NCBI RefSeq assembly: GCF_013408655.1
Contig: NZ_JACCBP010000003.1
Span: forward strand, 434,001 to 498,000
From: Pigmentiphaga litoralis
GTDB lineage: Bacteria > Pseudomonadota > Gammaproteobacteria > Burkholderiales > Burkholderiaceae_B
Reading direction: 5' to 3'
DNA: 64,000 bases
The translations under genes were made by a program, and so were the position numbers. Every line of letters starts with the position of its first letter. Position 1 is the first letter of the stretch. The notes under the pieces were generated by a model, which had not been told where the DNA came from, did not search any database, and saw nothing but the letters and a program-made list of their open reading frames with translations. Below, piece after piece: positions 62,299 to 64,000 of this stretch.

Positions 62299-62682
62299 AT
62301 GGAAGAACTGCGGATCGATAAATGGCTCTGGGCAGCCCGTTTCTTCAAGACGCGCACACTGGCCCAGGCCGCCGTGGAAAACGGGCAGGTCAAAGTGGCC
62401 GGCGATCGGGTCAAGCCCTCCCGGTCCGTCCGGCCGGGCGACATGCTGCAGATTCGGGTTGGGCAGCAGGACTGGGAAGTCCTGGTCCGCGGCATTGCCG
62501 CCCTGCGTGGCCCGGCGGTGTTTGCGCGCACGCTGTACGACGAAACGCCTGACGGCATGAAAAAACGGCTCACTGCCATCGAACTGAACCGTCAGGCGCG
62601 CGACCCTTCTGTCGAACTCAAGGGCCGTCCCACGAAAGCCGATCGCCGCCGCCTGGATCGCTTCCGCCACGGCGACGAATGA
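62299..62682 (+). CDS. hslR: S4-domain RNA-binding heat-shock protein Hsp15
   Basis: HslR (Hsp15) binds 50S subunits that still carry a nascent chain and helps recycle them. It has 127 residues. The S4 domain is [20 protein letters not shown] then [20 protein letters not shown]. The basic tail [18 protein letters not shown] is typical. It lies 48 bp after hemH and upstream of the grpE heat-shock promoter. Confidence 0.94.
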   Translation: MEELRIDKWLWAARFFKTRTLAQAAVENGQVKVAGDRVKPSRSVRPGDMLQIRVGQQDWEVLVRGIAALRGPAVFARTLYDETPDGMKKRLTAIELNRQARDPSVELKGRPTKADRRRLDRFRHGDE

Positions 62683-62712
62683 ACTTTCTTCTGCCTGCCG
62701 CGTCGCGGCAGG

Positions 62713-62740
62713 CTTGAAATGCCGGTCCTTACCCCCATCT
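62713..62740 (+). promoter_or_regulatory. Sigma-32 heat-shock promoter for grpE
   Basis: The -35 is CTTGAAA (62713-62719), the spacer is 13 bp, and the -10 is CCCCATCT (62733-62740). Both match the RpoH consensus fully (CTTGAAA, CCCCATNT). The grpE ATG is 60 bp downstream. Confidence 0.92.
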
Positions 62741-62800
62741 GTGGCATATCGCGAAAGCAAGTGCCTGATTTTTCTCGACTTTTTTCATTGGAGGACTTCG

Positions 62801-63385
62801 ATGTCTGCTGAGCAGTCGCCTGGCGACCAACCTACCCAGCGCGCCCCGCAGGAAGACGCTTTTTCCATGCCCGAGGGCAATGCCGGGACCCCGCAAGAAC
62901 AGCCCGCGGTCGAGACCGATCCTGTAGCCGACCTTCAGGCGCAGCTTGCTGCCGCCCAGGCTCAGGCCCAGGAACACTACGACGCCCTGCTGCGTGCACG
63001 TGCCGACGCGGAAAACGCGCGCCGCCGCGCCCAGGACGACGTGGCCAAGGCCCACAAATTCAGTATCGAATCTTTCGCCGAAAGCATGGTGCCGGTGCGG
63101 GACAGCCTCGAAGCGGCGCTGGCCCAGCAAGGCCAGACCGTGGAATCGCTGCGTGAAGGCGTCGACATCACGCTCAAGCAGCTGACCGCCGCGTTCGAGC
63201 GCAACAAGCTGATGGTCATCCAGCCGGAAGCCGGCGCCAAGTTCGATCCGCATCAGCACCAGGCGATTGCGTCAGTGCCGTCGGATCAAGCCGCCAACAC
63301 GATCCTGCAGGTGCTCCAGAAGGGCTACCTGATAGCGGACCGTGTGCTGCGTCCGGCCCTGGTGACCGTCGCCGCCGCGAAGTAA
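62801..63385 (+). CDS. grpE: Nucleotide exchange factor GrpE
   Basis: GrpE releases ADP from DnaK. The ATG at 62801 follows a GGAGG ribosome site and gives 194 residues. The N-terminal part is acidic and disordered, then a long helix ([40 protein letters not shown]) and the C-terminal wing ([37 protein letters not shown]). The upstream frame to 62714 lies in the promoter. dnaK follows after 171 bp. Confidence 0.97.
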   Translation: MSAEQSPGDQPTQRAPQEDAFSMPEGNAGTPQEQPAVETDPVADLQAQLAAAQAQAQEHYDALLRARADAENARRRAQDDVAKAHKFSIESFAESMVPVRDSLEAALAQQGQTVESLREGVDITLKQLTAAFERNKLMVIQPEAGAKFDPHQHQAIASVPSDQAANTILQVLQKGYLIADRVLRPALVTVAAAK

Positions 63386-63449
63386 ACGGACGCTGTGGAA
63401 GGCGGCCGGTTGATGCAACGCCGGTGGCCGCCATAGCGGATTCAGGCAC

Positions 63450-63466
63450 ATCGGGCATGGCCCGAT
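63450..63466. other. Short hairpin between grpE and dnaK
   Basis: ATCGGGC and GCCCGAT form a 7-bp stem with a 3-base loop. A larger imperfect pairing GGCGGCC/GGCCGCC (63401-63407 and 63426-63432) precedes it. Neither has a T-run; they could attenuate read-through from grpE into dnaK. Confidence 0.45.
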
Positions 63467-63486
63467 AAAACAAATTGATGGAGGCC

Positions 63487-63515
63487 ATTGAAAATTCCTC
63501 CATCCCACCTATTTA
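63487..63515 (+). promoter_or_regulatory. Sigma-32-like promoter for dnaK with a flanking inverted repeat
   Basis: The -35 is ATTGAAA (63487-63493), the spacer is 14 bp, and the -10 is CCTATTTA (63508-63515); each has one change from the RpoH consensus. A perfect 7-bp inverted repeat ATGGAGG/CCTCCAT (63478-63484 and 63497-63503) brackets the -35 element. It is not a CIRCE element. Confidence 0.65.
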
Positions 63516-63556
63516 GTGTTCAAGCAAAGTTTTTCTGATATTTCAGGAACAGGATC

Positions 63557-64000
63557 ATGGGCAAAATCATTGGTATCGACCTTGGAACCACCAACAGCTG
63601 CGTAGCTGTCTATGATGGCAACCAAGTCAAAATTATCGAAAACGCCGAAGGCACCCGCACGACCCCGTCCATCGTCGCCTACATGGAAGACGGTGAGACC
63701 CTGGTCGGCGCACCCGCCAAGCGTCAGGCAGTCACAAACCCGCAGAACACCCTTTACGCCGTCAAGCGCCTGATTGGCCGCAAGTTCGACGAAAAGGCGG
63801 TCCAGAAAGACATCGAACTGATGCCTTACAAGATCATCAAGGCAGACAACAACGACGCCTGGGTGCAGGTTCGCGATCGCAAGCTCGCGCCGCCTCAAGT
63901 GTCGGCCGAAGTGCTGCGCAAGATGAAGAAGACCGCCGAAGACTACCTGGGCGAAGAAGTGACGGAAGCGGTCATTACCGTGCCAGCCTACTTCAACGAC
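63557..64000 (+). CDS. dnaK: Chaperone DnaK (3' end outside window)
   Basis: DnaK is the Hsp70 chaperone. Only the first 148 codons are inside the window and the frame is open at the right edge. The start [20 protein letters not shown] is the actin-like phosphate-1 motif, followed by [29 protein letters not shown] and [10 protein letters not shown] (start of the next ATPase motif). GGAACAGGATC upstream supplies the ribosome site at 63557. It forms a grpE-dnaK pair; dnaJ is expected to the right. Confidence 0.97.
   Translation, partial: MGKIIGIDLGTTNSCVAVYDGNQVKIIENAEGTRTTPSIVAYMEDGETLVGAPAKRQAVTNPQNTLYAVKRLIGRKFDEKAVQKDIELMPYKIIKADNNDAWVQVRDRKLAPPQVSAEVLRKMKKTAEDYLGEEVTEAVITVPAYFND

Noticed and set aside
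1..64000. tRNA, rRNA or prophage genes
   Set aside because: No cloverleaf-like sequence, rRNA segment, integrase or phage structural gene was recognised on reading both strands; this was done by eye and could miss a small RNA.

Overview
This 64 kb window is high-GC chromosomal DNA from a motile beta-proteobacterium, most likely of the order Burkholderiales and the family Alcaligenaceae (Bordetella/Achromobacter/Pigmentiphaga-like). The assignment rests on three things: a flagellar system headed by FlhDC rather than FleQ/FlrC, the housekeeping order dapB-bamE-fur-recN-nadK-hrcA-hemH-hslR-grpE-dnaK, and sigma-28 promoters ending in CCGTTAA. This is inferred from protein families and gene order; no search was run. 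I saw no rRNA, tRNA, insertion sequence, phage gene or CRISPR array.

Layout. (1) 3-1439: 3' part of a TctE-like sensor kinase cut by the window edge. (2) 1634-12967, minus strand: fliF-G-H-I-J-K-L-M-N-O-P-Q-R (MS ring, C ring, export apparatus), with fliE divergent at 13190. (3) 13628-16050: a glutathione S-transferase, then an FlhB-C-terminal-domain protein and a second FliK-like protein. (4) 16107-22930, minus strand: fliT, fliS, fliD, flaG and two tandem flagellin genes with near-identical ends. (5) 23274-25655: a PAS sensor kinase (minus) and the master regulator genes flhD-flhC (plus). (6) 25771-31678: motA-motB-cheV-cheY-cheZ-cheA. (7) 31904-37559: flhB-flhA-flhF-fliA. (8) 37749-39210, minus strand: flgN-flgM and flgA. 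(9) 39385-50400: flgB-C-D-E-F-G-H-I-J and flgK-L. (10) 50464-55494: a receiver/RsbW-type ATPase fusion, a NarL-type response regulator with a receiver-PAS-HisKA_3 kinase, cheR, and a cheB without a receiver domain. (11) 55541-64000: housekeeping and heat-shock genes, ending inside dnaK.

How it works together. FlhDC should switch on the class II genes (fli, flh and flg operons), including fliA (sigma-28) and its anti-sigma factor flgM. Sigma-28 then drives the late genes. Sigma-28-like promoters of the form T(A/C)AAG(A/T)TT-N11-(C/G)CCG(T/A)TAA can be read upstream of both flagellins, flaG-fliD, flgM-flgN, flgK-flgL and motAB-che, with a weaker one at fliS and a bare -10 match at cheR. Two heat-shock (sigma-32) promoters are visible before grpE and dnaK.

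Points worth attention: CheB is a bare methylesterase domain; the chemotaxis operon has CheV but no CheW, and its CheA seems to lack the P2 domain; flhG is missing between flhF and fliA; a two-component-style protein carries an anti-sigma-type ATPase; and three convergent intergenic regions hold short degenerate tandem repeats, two of them with a 14-bp period.
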